Part shown: in pieces, positions 46,216 through 57,467 of the stretch
Layout of the letters: each line of letters begins with the position of its first letter
How positions within the stretch are numbered: position 1 is the first letter of the stretch
Assembly (NCBI GenBank): GCA_030549495.1
Contig: JAUIRK010000866.1
Span: 434,001 to 498,000 of the forward strand
Length of the DNA: 64,000 bases
Direction: 5' to 3'
Origin: Nectonema munidae
Taxonomy: Eukaryota > Nematomorpha > Nectonematoida > Nectonematidae
Position numbers and translations under genes: made by a program
The notes under the pieces: model-generated
What the model was told of the DNA's origin: nothing
Database searches by the model: none
The model's input: the letters and a program-made list of their open reading frames with translations, nothing else

Positions 46216-47550
46216 CGTATTTAATAAAACACTTGAAGAAAAAATTCTCCGTTCTCCTCACAGGCTATTCATACTTTTGCACATAGTAGAACCTCAAGTA
46301 TCAGAACAGATTCGGAGACAAAGAAATTGTTCGGATAAGCAAGTGTTTCGCTACTTGCAAGCTTTCTTTCATTTTTTCCTTTCCTTCTTTAGGTGAGCAC
46401 GTCAGTCGTTCGGATACGTAAAAATTCGGATATTCGAGACTGTTTAATACCATTCGCAAACCTAGCCCAATTTCGCTGACCCTTCAAATTTTAAAGACAC
46501 TTCAAAACGCGCAAATCTGACTTACGTATACAAAATAAGAAGAGAAACTTAAGCAGCTCTTATTAGAAGTGTAATATTTGTATTTCGTGTTTATAATTAG
46601 TGATAGATTTAGAACAAATTTATGTTATTTATACCGCTTTCTAAAAATAAAGTATGCTTGACAGTTTTGCTTTTTAAAGTAGATCTTCTTATTGGAATCA
46701 CGTAGCCAGCAAGGCTGAAGCTGCACTCGTTAGCGCCATAAAACATTAAAAAAATTTACAACAGAAGATACGCTCTCTTAGATACAAGCCAAATATGTGG
46801 GCGACAGAACAGAAAAATTTAAACATTTAGCCAGTACAGTGTTGACTACCTCTAACCCGGATCTTCGTTAATCCGGAGCTTTGATTATTATTCGGGAAAA
46901 ACTTTAATTTAGTAAAATTATTGAATGATTGATTCAATTAACAACTGAGCTTATCAAAGGTTTAGAAAATAAAAGTTTCATAAATGTAAAAAAACTAATG
47001 CGTCTTTACATCTCATATATTTTATATAAAGACTCATTTAAAGAGCTTAGCGGAAACTTTGGATATACTGATCATAGTTATACTTGTTTTACGATTACAA
47101 TACCATAGGGATGGAGTCAAATTCCAGGGGTAGATTGTTCCTAGCCTAGCATGCCCTAAATTATGTATATCTTTCTTAACCCCTATAACATGTATCAAAT
47201 ATCATTTATTAATAATATATAAGATATTGCATGCCTTCAAACGCTTCTATTTTTGTAGCATATACCTTTTATAATCATATTTTTTTTATTTAGGAACAAG
47301 ATACATTCCGTCGTGCCGGTTTTTTACCCTGGTTTTCTTCCTCTGAAGAGTTCAAAGGTTTTTACGGTTAGGTAGTGCTCTAGCGACCCGATTCTACGTG
47401 GTTAGTAATCAAGCTATCACTAGACAATAAGTTTGTTTCCCAAATTGGGAGCGTTCGCGTTAGGATTGTATCGTTCTCTCAGTTGTATTTATATATTGTC
47501 ACATAAATTCTTGTAAAATAATATATATAACAAGGTATAGCTATGCAGTA
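46216..47550. other. Spacer with pogo-type ends
   Basis: CAGTGTTGACTACCTCTAAC then CCGGATCTTCGTTAATCCGG at 46,848 follows a TA and looks like a pogo/Tigger terminus. At 46,395-46,435 TCGGATATTCGAGACTG is another, in opposite orientation. No transposase is seen between them. No host exon recognised. Confidence 0.4.
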
Positions 47551-47556
47551 ACAAGG

Positions 47557-47650
47557 GCCGGTAGGTGTTTAGTGGGATGGAAAGTCCAGGTAGACTTGGA
47601 CTCAGCATTCCGGGCGGGCCACGATATCCGAAAGGATGGGTGCGAACGCC
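47557..47650 (+). ncRNA. GC-rich block with three predicted RNA hairpins
   Basis: Hairpin 1 (47,574-47,611) pairs GGGATG with CATTCC and AGTCCAGG with CTTGGACT around a TAGA loop. GGCC at 47,557 and 47,617 could close it. Hairpin 2 (47,626-47,637) is ATCC-GAAA-GGAT with a GNRA tetraloop. Hairpin 3 (47,639-47,650) is GGTG-CGAA-CGCC. The block stands out in AT-rich DNA. I do not recognise the RNA family; it could be a ribozyme-like or structured 3' end of a retroelement. Confidence 0.4.
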
Positions 47651-48037
47651 ACAAACAACTTAACTTAACAATACCATAACACTATTGACATTACATGCTA
47701 ATTTATCGAAAGTACTCCTTAGTGAGATCGAGCAGTAGTAAAAAAGACAATAGCTGGTATACATGATTGACTACAAGATGGATAATAAATTAACCACCAA
47801 TCAATAAAGTAGTAAACAAAGTTTGATTTTGAATTATTGCAGACCTGCCAATCAGAAACTTAGATGGAAGGTCGCGTGCAAAAAAATCATCAGTTCCGAA
47901 GTCAACTAAGCTTGTGATACATCGTTACATGAAATGAAAAAGAAAGAGAAATTTTATTAATGAATAAAAAGACCACCAAGTGAGATTATTCTTATGTATG
48001 GAAGTTAGCATGTTTCGTTGCTTGCAAGAGAAGTCTT
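47651..48037. other. 3' flank of the MRG gene
   Basis: A minus-strand AATAAA lies at 47,958-47,953, 80 bp past the stop, and is the likely polyadenylation signal of the MRG-domain gene. Confidence 0.5.
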
Positions 48038-48712
48038 TCAGAAATTGAAAAGTTCTTCCTCGTAAAGGCCTTCAACTTTGGAATCCAAGAACTTGATCAA
48101 GTTAGAACAGTTTTCCACAATAAGAGAAATGACTTCTTGGTTTTGAGTGGCAGATTTGAGGAGGGCGGGAAAAGAATGTAGGAAACGCAAGAGATGCAGG
48201 ATTGAGCAGAAAGAGGAAGGGGAGACTGAGTGCAGATCTTCGTCATAATTCGCTTGAGCTTGTTTAAACGCTTCCAATTCACGAGCATACAACAACTTCG
48301 CAAAAACAACGCGATCAAAAAAGGAAGCGATGAAACGCGAAAACTCGAGAAGGCGGAGCACGTGACGGTAAGAGAGTTGTTGAGGCTCCTTTCCATTCTC
48401 ACTTTTGGCAGCGCCATCTTTGCCATCGTACTCGTTTATCGTGAATGCTAGGAAGTCGTGGAGAATTTTGGTGATCGATGAGGCTTTATCGAAGCAAGCA
48501 TCTTTCGGGTACAGAGAAAGGGAGTCTTTAACGAGAACTTCATTGAGGCTTTTGGTCAGAGCCAATTTGCTCATCCAATCTCCTTCTTCTTTTTTTTCGA
48601 GAGTGGAGGCTCCCGCATTGACAACAGCATTCACTCCTGTCTGCTTTTTCGTCGAAGATGTTGACTTTCTGCGAGCGCCCGCCTTCTGAACATTTGCTTG
48701 CACATCTGGCAT
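48038..48712 (-). CDS. MRG-domain protein (MORF4L/MRG15-like, no chromodomain)
   Basis: MRG proteins recruit histone acetyltransferase and deacetylase complexes to chromatin. This 224-residue single-exon frame has a basic N-terminus (about residues 12-24, ARRKSTSSTKK) followed by a domain that follows the MRG fold. It has DWMSKLALTKSLNEVLVKDS, then a KILHDFLAF helix (family VDSILEDYANY). Next is LLEFSRFIASFFDRVVFAKL then LYARELEAF (family EVVAGIKEYFNVMLGTQLLY then KFERPQY). Last is FCSILHLLRFLHSFPALLKS (family YGAPHLLRLFVRIGAML). No chromodomain is present, as in vertebrate MRGX. It is quite diverged. The start is preceded by TTCTTCTAG, a likely acceptor, so a 5' untranslated exon may lie upstream (donor candidate near 48,868). 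The intron-free coding frame may point to retroposition. Confidence 0.65.
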   Translation of the reverse strand: MPDVQANVQKAGARRKSTSSTKKQTGVNAVVNAGASTLEKKEEGDWMSKLALTKSLNEVLVKDSLSLYPKDACFDKASSITKILHDFLAFTINEYDGKDGAAKSENGKEPQQLSYRHVLRLLEFSRFIASFFDRVVFAKLLYARELEAFKQAQANYDEDLHSVSPSSFCSILHLLRFLHSFPALLKSATQNQEVISLIVENCSNLIKFLDSKVEGLYEEELFNF

Positions 48713-49930
48713 CTTTTTCTAGAAGAAAGAAAACATTTCAATGCATATAATAGCGCAAGGGAAGAATCAAGAAATGTTTGGTAGAGTGTCTAAACTCAAA
48801 TATATAGCATTAGATCGAGCTTTGTTCATGATCTTACATTATAATGTCGGTATCTTACTGATCGATGCAGACTCTAATGACCACTTTAAACTGGACATCT
48901 GATTGGCTGCTTTTATAATGTTATAAAAGCTGCGTAAAAATAAGTTAATTTGAAAATGGCCAAAAGTGTTTGAATAAAATACTCAATAAATTCCGACCGC
49001 AACAAAATGGATGAAAACTATTAGCAAGGTGTATCTTGTAAGTAGTATCTTGTTTCTGGTGCAAATTTCTTCCTTTGATTGGTGGCAGTGGATGTGTTCT
49101 TCACCCTCGGGGTCAATACAATGAAGCCTCTCCATATTGAAGAGCCAACCTAATAAAGAGGGTTGGGTCGATTCTAGATAATGATTCTGATTCTCTGAAT
49201 TTTTTAATTACAAATTTACTCTGATTTTTAAGATGGATTGCTTTACTTTCCAGTCGTCTATTGGATCACGATCGGTGCTGATGCATGATTCGCTGAAATA
49301 TGCATATAGTTTTTTGTCATAGCAGTCAAACACTAGGGCCGGTGTACATGACTTTTAGCTCTACGAATAAAAAATCCTTCTCTACCCATGGGTTCTACTC
49401 TGCAGGCGGATTGCCATCTAATTGTGTTGCTTGGATAGGGAAGGTACTGTGGAACGCAATTCTTTCTTTTAGAGGAAACTCTGCTCATTCTCCTGATGTA
49501 TACCAGCGAAGCCTCCAGCGCTACACTAATTGAGAGAATCTGATTTTTTTTAAAATGATTATGATTCCAACTCTACTAGGGATTCGATGAATCACTATAT
49601 AGAGGTGTTTAGTAAGAGTTACACAATGATTAGAGACTGTGAATGGGTATTCCGGGTTCAGAGGAAGGGAGCTTTTGCTGAATTTTTAGATGAATATGTG
49701 AATATCCTGACAGAAGAGATGTTGGAACCTATTCGACTAAAATTGATGATATTCTTAGTGTGGAGTATTTTCTGTCTTCTTAAATGCGTTAAATAATATT
49801 CACCAGAATGACAATGTGCTGAATTTTCTTGTAATTTACATTCTTCAATGTTTCCAAATTCCACATCAGACTTGAATAGATGATCTTCAGAGATGAACGG
49901 ATTTATCTCTGTGTCAAATTGTTAGCATGT
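48713..49930. other. Spacer with unassigned frames
   Basis: Frames at 49,300-49,533 and 49,587-49,796 (contains EWVFRVQRKGAFAEFLDEYV) could not be assigned. GATTCTAGATAATGATTCTG near 49,170 and an inverted AATCATAATCATTTT-type end near 49,560 suggest a 0.4 kb TIR repeat. Confidence 0.3.
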
Positions 49931-49937
49931 AAGAAAC

Positions 49938-50242
49938 CCAAGCGGGGACCGGCAAACATTTTACCCGCTGACCCCTTCATAGAACATTTGTCTTCCCATC
50001 GACCCCCACCCCACATAGAAATGTTTCATAAAGAATTAATCAATGACCAACAATTAAGGGAAAAAATACAAAGCAAAAATGTTTCATATATCCTATCTAT
50101 ATTATACCATGTCCTAAGCTATGTTTTAAAAGAAAAAAGAGATTTATTACGCTATAAAGTTAAAAAAGCATATCACACATGGTAAGTTTGTCTATCTTAC
50201 TGATCGCTAAAGATCTGTTATCGACAACTTTGCCGACCCCTG
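49938..50242. repeat. hAT MITE
   Basis: The right end, reverse complemented, begins CAGGGGTCGGCAAAG, one of the commonest hAT ends. The left end holds GGGGACCGGCAAAC. The 101-codon frame across it (49,880-50,185) is not considered a gene. Confidence 0.6.
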
Positions 50243-50884
50243 GGTTAGACTGACTTTAGCGTTGAAAACCTGCTAAAAACCGTTTTTAACTGGTTTTGAA
50301 AATCTTCATTGAAACCGAAAAAAGAAACTTTCAACAAATTATTGCAAATTAACAAACATTTCATTTCATTTTTTATGGGTGAATCATGCATTGTTTGATT
50401 ATAAAATATAATGTTGAGAATACTGATTATTTTATTTACTTTATTTTTCAATTATTATTATTAAAATGTTCTCACACTTGACTTTTTAGACTTGCTAACT
50501 TTTCCATGATCTGGAAATCGGAATTACCACCACAAATAAAATCAAGGAGTTGTGAGGTACTCGAGAGATCAGTTGATTATTAATTATCTATTCAGTAGCA
50601 AGAAAAGACAGCAAATTTTTATTTTTTAATCTATTTGCTCCAAGACATTTTGTTCTTTTTTATTTGTGGTATTAATTCTGACTTTCAGATAATAGAAAAG
50701 ATAGCGTAAGTGTGTAGCAACATGCATGATACAACGAATGCAAGCATTTTATAGAAATTGAGACTTTTGCAAGACCTTCAATGGAATTAACTATGAATTA
50801 CAGTTGATGAAGGGAAAAATATAGTTGGTATAATAGTTACATTCATTGATTAAAAATAAATTCATAAACACTCTTTTTAGTGCG
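50243..50884. other. AT-rich spacer
   Basis: No gene or named repeat recognised. Confidence 0.3.
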
Positions 50885-51440
50885 CAATATTGCAAAAACA
50901 CGACATAAAAATGTTTATCATTTTAGTCCAAGCTTGGTTTTCTTACAACCCATAGAAAAAGGCTGAACAATTGAATAAAATTAAAGAATAAACTTTTTAT
51001 TTTATGTTTTAAAATTAGTTTGTAAAAGAGCAAAACTCAGTTTATGAGTAGAAATTTTTAGAAAAAAGATTTTAAACCAAAAAAATTAGGATAAATTTAG
51101 TTTATGAATCATATTGTTTTGTCCAAAGATAAAAAGGTTATAGACAATAATTTGAAAATCTTTTTGAAGACAATGCAAGAAAGAAACTAAACTACAAATA
51201 CAAATCAATATAACATTTTAATAAATTATGTTGAAGAAAATAGATCAAACATTTTGCGTTTCAGCATAAAGTATAAATGTCTAAAATTCAGGAAATCTTC
51301 CAATGACTATCTGAAATGGACATTCACAAACGACCTTGAAATACGGTACATGTCATCACACTTTTTGAAGATTTATATATGAAACAGAGTATAATTATGA
51401 ATTTTTAAAGTCATAGTCGCAAAGTTATATATAGGTGGAA
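50885..51440 (-). repeat. Interspersed repeat, inverted copy of 15,545-16,080
   Basis: Its reverse complement follows 15,545-16,080 along its full length, including CTTGGACTAAAATG, CAGCCTTTTTCTATG and CATTTCAAATAGTCA-like segments. Unknown family, no coding content. Confidence 0.75.
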
Positions 51441-51658
51441 TTAAAAAGTATACACAAATGGAGTATGGAATTTTCTGTTTCAGAACCGATTTGATTAAGA
51501 CAAATGCTACGTCACTTCAATTATAGTTAGACTTACAATCAAATTTAATCTTAAAATAAATCATAGAGATATTCTTGTTTACCGGAAACTAATTTAAAAT
51601 CGATGAAATTTAATCTTTTAATAATAATGGCAATGTTTTTAATTGTTATTGTTTATTA

Positions 51659-52030
51659 AATCGACATTTTTCGAGCCTTTTTATACCTAAATTTCCATTT
51701 TTCCCTTCGAAAAAAGTTTTGTTTCCAAAAATAACCCCCGCAAACTTGACACATTTTTTCAAGTAGGCTTGCTTTCAAATAACCATAAAATGAAAAAGAA
51801 CATTTTTGATTATTTAGTTATTTTTTCTATACCCATAAGACACGTTCATGTCAAATCGACATTTCCACTCCTTTTTAAAACTAAATTCCCATTTTTCTCC
51901 TCAAAAAAAATTTAGTTTACAAAAATAACGCCCCAAACTTGACATATTTTTTAGAGTAGGTTTGCTATTGGAAAGAAGATAAAAAAAATTTTTTTGTTTA
52001 TTTTGTTGTATTTTCTGTGCCTATGAGAAA
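51659..52030 (+). repeat. Tandem duplication, about 195 bp, two copies
   Basis: Unit 1 starts TCGACATTTTTCGAGCC, unit 2 TCGACATTTCCACTCC. Shared markers are CCCATTTTTC-like text, CAAACTTGACA and AGTAGGCTTGCT/AGTAGGTTTGCT. The units are about 80 percent alike by eye. Confidence 0.7.
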
Positions 52031-52726
52031 TATAATTTTTTTCATTAGGAAAATTTTGTTTTCATCAAAACCAAAGTTTTCTATCTCTTTACTACACGGG
52101 CACTTTTAAAAGACATATTTCACCTTCAACGCAATAATATTTTGTGATTTTAAAGTTTTTGAGTGGAAAACTCACCAAACCCTTTAAATTTGACCTAATT
52201 TTAAAATGGCCACACTTGGAAAAATATACGAAGTTTACACATAAAACAGTTGGCGTTTTTATTTTTCTAGGACATAGTCATGTTTGGAAAATAGTATTTA
52301 AACATAATATAAGGCAAAAGAAGTTTTTGAATTTTTTGTAATTTTACGTTTGTCTTTTATTATAAATCTAATACTAAATTATATATAATATTAAATGTTA
52401 TATGCTTTTAGTCAAAAATTACATTTTACTTGGAAAAAATCATCTATCCATAATTTTTTCTTCTAAAATCTATATGCGCTTTTTCTAAAACAGAAATTCA
52501 TCAAATTTGTGTAGATATCTTATTTGCCAAACTCGTTATACAGCAAGCTGTTCTGTTGATTAAGTGAGTGGGATAAGTTTTTACATTTGATGATGTTCTA
52601 ACTATAAAATTAAAATAACAGATTCTGAAAGATCTAAGTCTGTATTAGGAGATTTAATTAAAAGGCACTAAACATCGTAGGCATAAATAAAGCAAATTTG
52701 ACAAGTGGTATCTAAATATTATTGGA

Positions 52727-53130
52727 TGGGTGTTATTTTTTTTTATCGGAATCCACCCAAATAGTGTAATTTTTTTGTAAAAACTTGCATCAAGGGGTTT
52801 CTTGAAAATCAATAACTTGTTTTACATCGATATTTTTTTTAAATATAAGAATTGATTTTGATGTAGTATCTTTTCTAATGAAGGTACAACTTGTTAAAAA
52901 ATTAATTGATATACTAAAAATTACTATTTAGGTGGATTCCAAAAGAATTCAGTGAATTATGAGGGATTTCGGTAAAAATTCGTTGAAATGAATTCATATG
53001 TTTAAAAAAATATAGATGTAAAACAGGTATTTAGCTTTAAAAAACCACTTGGTAGTGGTTTAACAAAAAAGACACTTTTGAGGTGGATATCGGGGGATTT
53101 CCATAGATTCCGTTAAAAAGTCACACCCTT
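52727..53130. repeat. Foldback MITE, about 190 bp arms
   Basis: Left TGGGTGTTATTTTTTTTTAT then CGGAATCCACC; right, reverse complemented, AAGGGTGTGACTTTTTAACG then GAATC. Both arms continue with TGTTTTACATC-A/T-ATATTTTTTT. The flanks TATTGGA and TATTCGA may be a 7 bp target duplication with one change. Confidence 0.75.
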
Positions 53131-53499
53131 ATTCGATTTTTGCTCTCATATATATACAGTCGATATTCGATATAAGCTCTTATGTAAAACAAACAATATG
53201 CAAAATATTTGTAATCGTATTTGAAGACAGTTTGAAATTAAAGAATTTCAGGCATGTGTGCTATAATATCGAATTTGTGCTTATGGTGAACATATGTGAG
53301 AGAAAGAGAAAAATGAAGAAAGCTGTCAGCTATTGAAACAGATCAATCATATATGAATTATTTGAGTTATTTTATATGAACGCCTGATAATTTCATTTCT
53401 TTGCTGCTATAAAAATTCATATTTCTACTATTTTCATCGTTATGTCCTCTATACGTCTTACTAATAACTATGATCCTTCTATAAGTACATACACCAGTG

Positions 53500-55090
53500 T
53501 ACCTTCTTAAAACCTGATGATGATTTTAAAAATTGGGCACTGATAAAGATTCCACCAGAAGCTTTTTTGGAAAAAAATGTAAGAAATCATATTGTTAACA
53601 AACCTAATGTGCAGAAAATCTCAGAAAGCCTTTTTAATGTTAAAAAAAAAACTTTTTTCAACTATTGTTTTGGAGAAATTATAGTTCACATTTTGTTTTG
53701 GACAAATGAAAATGTTAAAAATAAAAGTAAAATTACTAATGATAAATTCTCAAAAGAAGACATTTACCAGTATCTTGGATTCCACTTGTTGATAAATACG
53801 GACAAAGGTGTTAGAATTGAGAGTTTTAATAGAAGTTTAGAAACATATAAAAGACCAATATGGTGTATCAATAAACCCTATATCATATAATAAACTTCTT
53901 GAAATTGGACGATATTTAGTGCCTGGAAAAATTGGGTAGACCGAAGTTTTAGATATGAAGGGCAATAAAAAGATTTAAAAAAAAAATGAAAAACGATGGG
54001 GCATGTGAATACTTCATGACCAAAGATATCAACAAGTTATGTTCAACATTGATTTAAAAAATGTCAGGTTTATTTATAAAATATAAGTACCCTCATACTA
54101 ACTCCAGTATTTGTCAAGATGAAATTTTGAGAAAATCATTTTCGTCAAGAGACCCTTTCAAAAAAGTTAAAAAAGAGAAGAACGGACAAAAATCTGTTGT
54201 TTCTGCAGATGATGAACACTATGTAGTATATGATATATTTTTAGAAGCATCAAAGCAATTCAACTCTTATCAAGGTATTTATGAGTTGGTAGAACAAATT
54301 ATGAAAAGTTTTTGCTTTCAGGGTTGAATCTGACTGCTGATAGTAACTTTTTCAACAAAATCGTTGTTGAATTTCTGTTTGACAATGGAATGTCTTGCAA
54401 CGGAACATTTTCACGAAAGAGACTCACGACTTTCATATCTCGACTTAATAAGAAAATTCTTCTGAAAGCAAATAACTTCGAAATTTTGACATTTTAGAAA
54501 AAAAAGTATAATGACGGAAAAACTGTCCAGTTTTCAATATACCATAATAAAAAGGGTAAATTCCCAATTATTTTTGTGAGTACCGATCATCATCAATATG
54601 GCCATGATCATTTCAGTAGAAATTTAAAAAAAGATGAAATTCCAGAGCAAGTAAAATATTATAACAGTTCAATGGTACATGTTGATCGAGTAGATCAAAA
54701 TCTTAGTCTATACTCCACTTCCCAGTACTATAGAGATGGAAGATGGGAAAAAAGATTTATTACGAATATATTCGATATTTTGGTTCAAAACTGTAGGGTA
54801 CTCTTCAAAATTAATGATGAAAATAAAAGATTTTATTCATCTTCAACATCAAAAGAATCCAAAGACTTACACACAAGTTTAGTACGAAATCTTGGTATGG
54901 GCATGATAAGAATTGTTTCTATTTCGTCTTACACCCCTTCTAGAGTTTCAATGTATGATCAAAGGAACACGAAAAGAAAGCTACTTGAAAAAAAATCACT
55001 GAAACTCGAAAAAGAAAAGCATGTTATTCCAAAGACCATGAAACACAAAATAATATTAAAAGTGTATGCTCGTTGTGATAGATAATAATA
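53500..55090 (+). pseudogene. piggyBac transposase, longer copy
   Basis: Four plus frames in order cover most of a piggyBac transposase. The first (53,567-53,890) is the N-terminal domain. The next (54,061-54,327) holds spacer-like text. The one at 54,312-54,497 reads FFNKIVVEFLFDNGMSCNGT (family: YFTS-x-x-L-x-x-L...G-x-x-x-x-GT). The last (54,576-55,085, 169 codons) reads KYYNSSMVHVDRVDQNLSLY then YYRDGRWEKRFITNIFDILV (family: DYNK-x-MGGVDR-x-DQ-x-x-x-Y...W-x-K). About three breaks separate the frames. Its terminal repeats were not identified. It is not the same copy as the fragment at 9.5 kb. Confidence 0.9.
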
Positions 55091-55851
55091 GTTGCTGTAA
55101 AAAGCATTTTGACATTTTTTTGTAAAGAGTGTATCAATAATAAAGTTTTATTACCTTACAGATACATACATATGTAACACGTACAACAATCAAAAAATAA
55201 GAAAACACTTATGAATACACTCGAGAAGAATTGAAAACAAACTTCACACAGTTCTGATTCATGATTAAAATGCATGCTTATGTCACAGATATTTACTTCT
55301 TTCTCTATCTCAAACTACCCATTCATGTCGAAACATGTTTGTCTTGTAGGTTAAATCACATTAATTTTTTACTATAGTTTTGTATGATACTTACAGATAT
55401 ATTCTATATATTTTCACTATTATATTTAATTTGTTTATTTTTTTAAATAGAATTAAGTTTACTATATACAGTCTTAAACAAATATTAAAATAGGCATTTC
55501 ATAATTTCAATATTTTTAACTTTTCAATACTCTAAAGGCATTTTTTTTTATCTTTTCGGTAATCAAACGCACTCAAAGTTTGGCAATCCCTTGACTTAAA
55601 CGATAAGAGAAGGAAAAAAGAAAATTGTTTATATCATTTTAATTTTATATAAAACCTCAGCATTAAATGGTTAGTATATAAAATAATGACCAAATGCATG
55701 GTTAGTTAACTATATAGCTAATTAAAAAAATGTAATTCTCAAAATTGGCTTAAATAGAAAAAGAAGTTGTAGTTGTTAAAACTAACATTATTATTTGAAA
55801 TTATGTTAAATATTCAGAAAATATAAATAAAAAATAAATTCGTTAAAATAC
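55091..55851. other. AT-rich flank of the piggyBac copy
   Basis: No gene. The last 10 bp (55,842-55,851, GTTAAAATAC) are repeated at 62,063-62,072 and border the element that follows. Confidence 0.4.
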
Positions 55852-56262
55852 GGGTAGGTGTAAAATAAGCTGCAAAAGTAAAGCCTGATTTCGAATAAAC
55901 GAAAAGAGATAACAGAGTGAAAATTTACTTACATATAAAACTCGAGTCTCTAATTCAGAAAAAAATCAAATCAAGTTATATATATTAAAAAAACATTATA
56001 TTTTAGTGATAATAAGTCAAAATTTATGGATTTGTCTTCCATTTCTGTTACCTCGATGGTGGCAATAATGTCTATGCGAATTAATTTATGTAAAAAAATA
56101 TATTTTCATTTTAAAAAAATTAATTTTCAAAAATATTTAGTTAAATTTTTAATTTCTTTAATCTTTTTATTCTCTTTTGTTTTTAAAGATGATCATTATT
56201 CAAAATATCAAATAAAAAATATATTTATTATATTATTTTTATATTATTATTATTGATTTGAG

Positions 56263-57459
56263 CAGTGGCGTAGGAAAGCTAAAAAAACTGGGGGGTATAA
56301 TAAAATTATATTGAAGTTTTTTAAGCAAATTTTTTTTTGTACAATAGTAAGTCTTTAAATTTAAGAAATTTATTATATTTAAAATGAAAAAGAGGAAAAA
56401 CTACATTTTATATAATAAAAAAAACAATTGCACAAATAGACATAAAAATATACTAAAAACCAAAAGTATCACGCTTTTTTTCATTTGATTTAGCAAACTG
56501 ATCAGCAAGTAATTCAATAGATACTTCATCAAGAAGCCCTTGGTGTATGTTACAAACAGCAACAGAGTTAAGTCTTGCTTGACTCATAGTGTTTCTAAGC
56601 CACGTTTTTAATCTTCTGAGAGCACTAAAGCTGCGTTCACATTGGCTCGAAGAAACAGGGCATACGAGCAAAAGTTTGATCAACATAAAAACTTGAGGAA
56701 AGAGCATACGAACTTCTTCATTCATGTTTAGATAATTTTTTCTTGCCTCTTCAAGATTATTTGAGTTTGTCTTTCGTTTAAACATTGCAAACTCTATTTT
56801 TAAAGTTTCCAAATGTATTTCTGGATATTGACATAAAACTTCATAATTTGATATTTTTCCTGAACTTAAAGTGTTCTCAAGAATTTTGTATATAAAAAGA
56901 TCAGGCTTGCAAGTATCATACATTTCTTTCATTTTCAAAATTATTGAATCTAAAAAGCTGAAATATTGTTGCTTATAATAGTCTTTAATATCCTTCGAAT
57001 CTTCACTTAATAAATCAATTTCCTTCTTTCTTTTCCGTCTGACATTTAACGGTTCTAACTGAAATTTTCTAATTTCTTTGGCTGAATTTTCGTATATGAT
57101 GTCAAACTCATTATCGAATTTCCATGAAGAAATTTGGTCAATTATAATTTTAACATCTTGTAGAGTATCTGTGAAAAAAATATATTAGCATAGACACACA
57201 TCTAAGCATATCACATGATTTAAACTTTCACAAACAGATATAGTTATATATTAGTGTGCAGGTTAGTCTTTGACTCTTTGAATCAGGTGTCAAGTATACG
57301 GTAAAAAATATTCACTGACATTACATATGATTTTAAGTTTTTAATTACTATATATAAAATTACCTACACTAAACCTGGGGGGGGGGGGGGATAATTTGCA
57401 TTATTTTCCAAGGTGGAGGATATACATCCCCTCCTATCCCCATGGTTCCTACGCCCTTG
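56263..57459 (-). mobile_element. hAT element with perfect 8 bp duplication
   Basis: Ends CAGTGGCGTAGGAA and, reverse complemented from the right, CAAGGGCGTAGGAA (12 of 14). GATTTGAG flanks it at 56,255-56,262 and 57,460-57,467 without mismatch. On the minus strand an open frame runs from about 57,170 to 56,453, about 240 codons. It ends in the hAT dimerisation domain: LLVCPVSSSQCERSFSALRR then LKTWLRNTMSQARLNSVAV. A TTTTTTCACAG acceptor precedes the frame, so this is the last exon of the transposase with the upstream part deleted. The perfect duplication and open frame suggest a fairly recent insertion. A 14 bp G-run (57,377-57,390) lies near the right end. Confidence 0.92.
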
Positions 57460-57467
57460 GATTTGAG

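Noticed and set aside
47557-47650. Hammerhead or HDV-like ribozyme
   Set aside because: The conserved CTGATGA and GAAA core of a hammerhead is not present on either strand in the right order, and the five-stem HDV pairing could not be drawn.
49880-50185. 101-codon plus frame as a gene
   Set aside because: It overlaps both ends of a hAT MITE, including the standard CAGGGGTCGGCAAAG end, and has no protein-family match.
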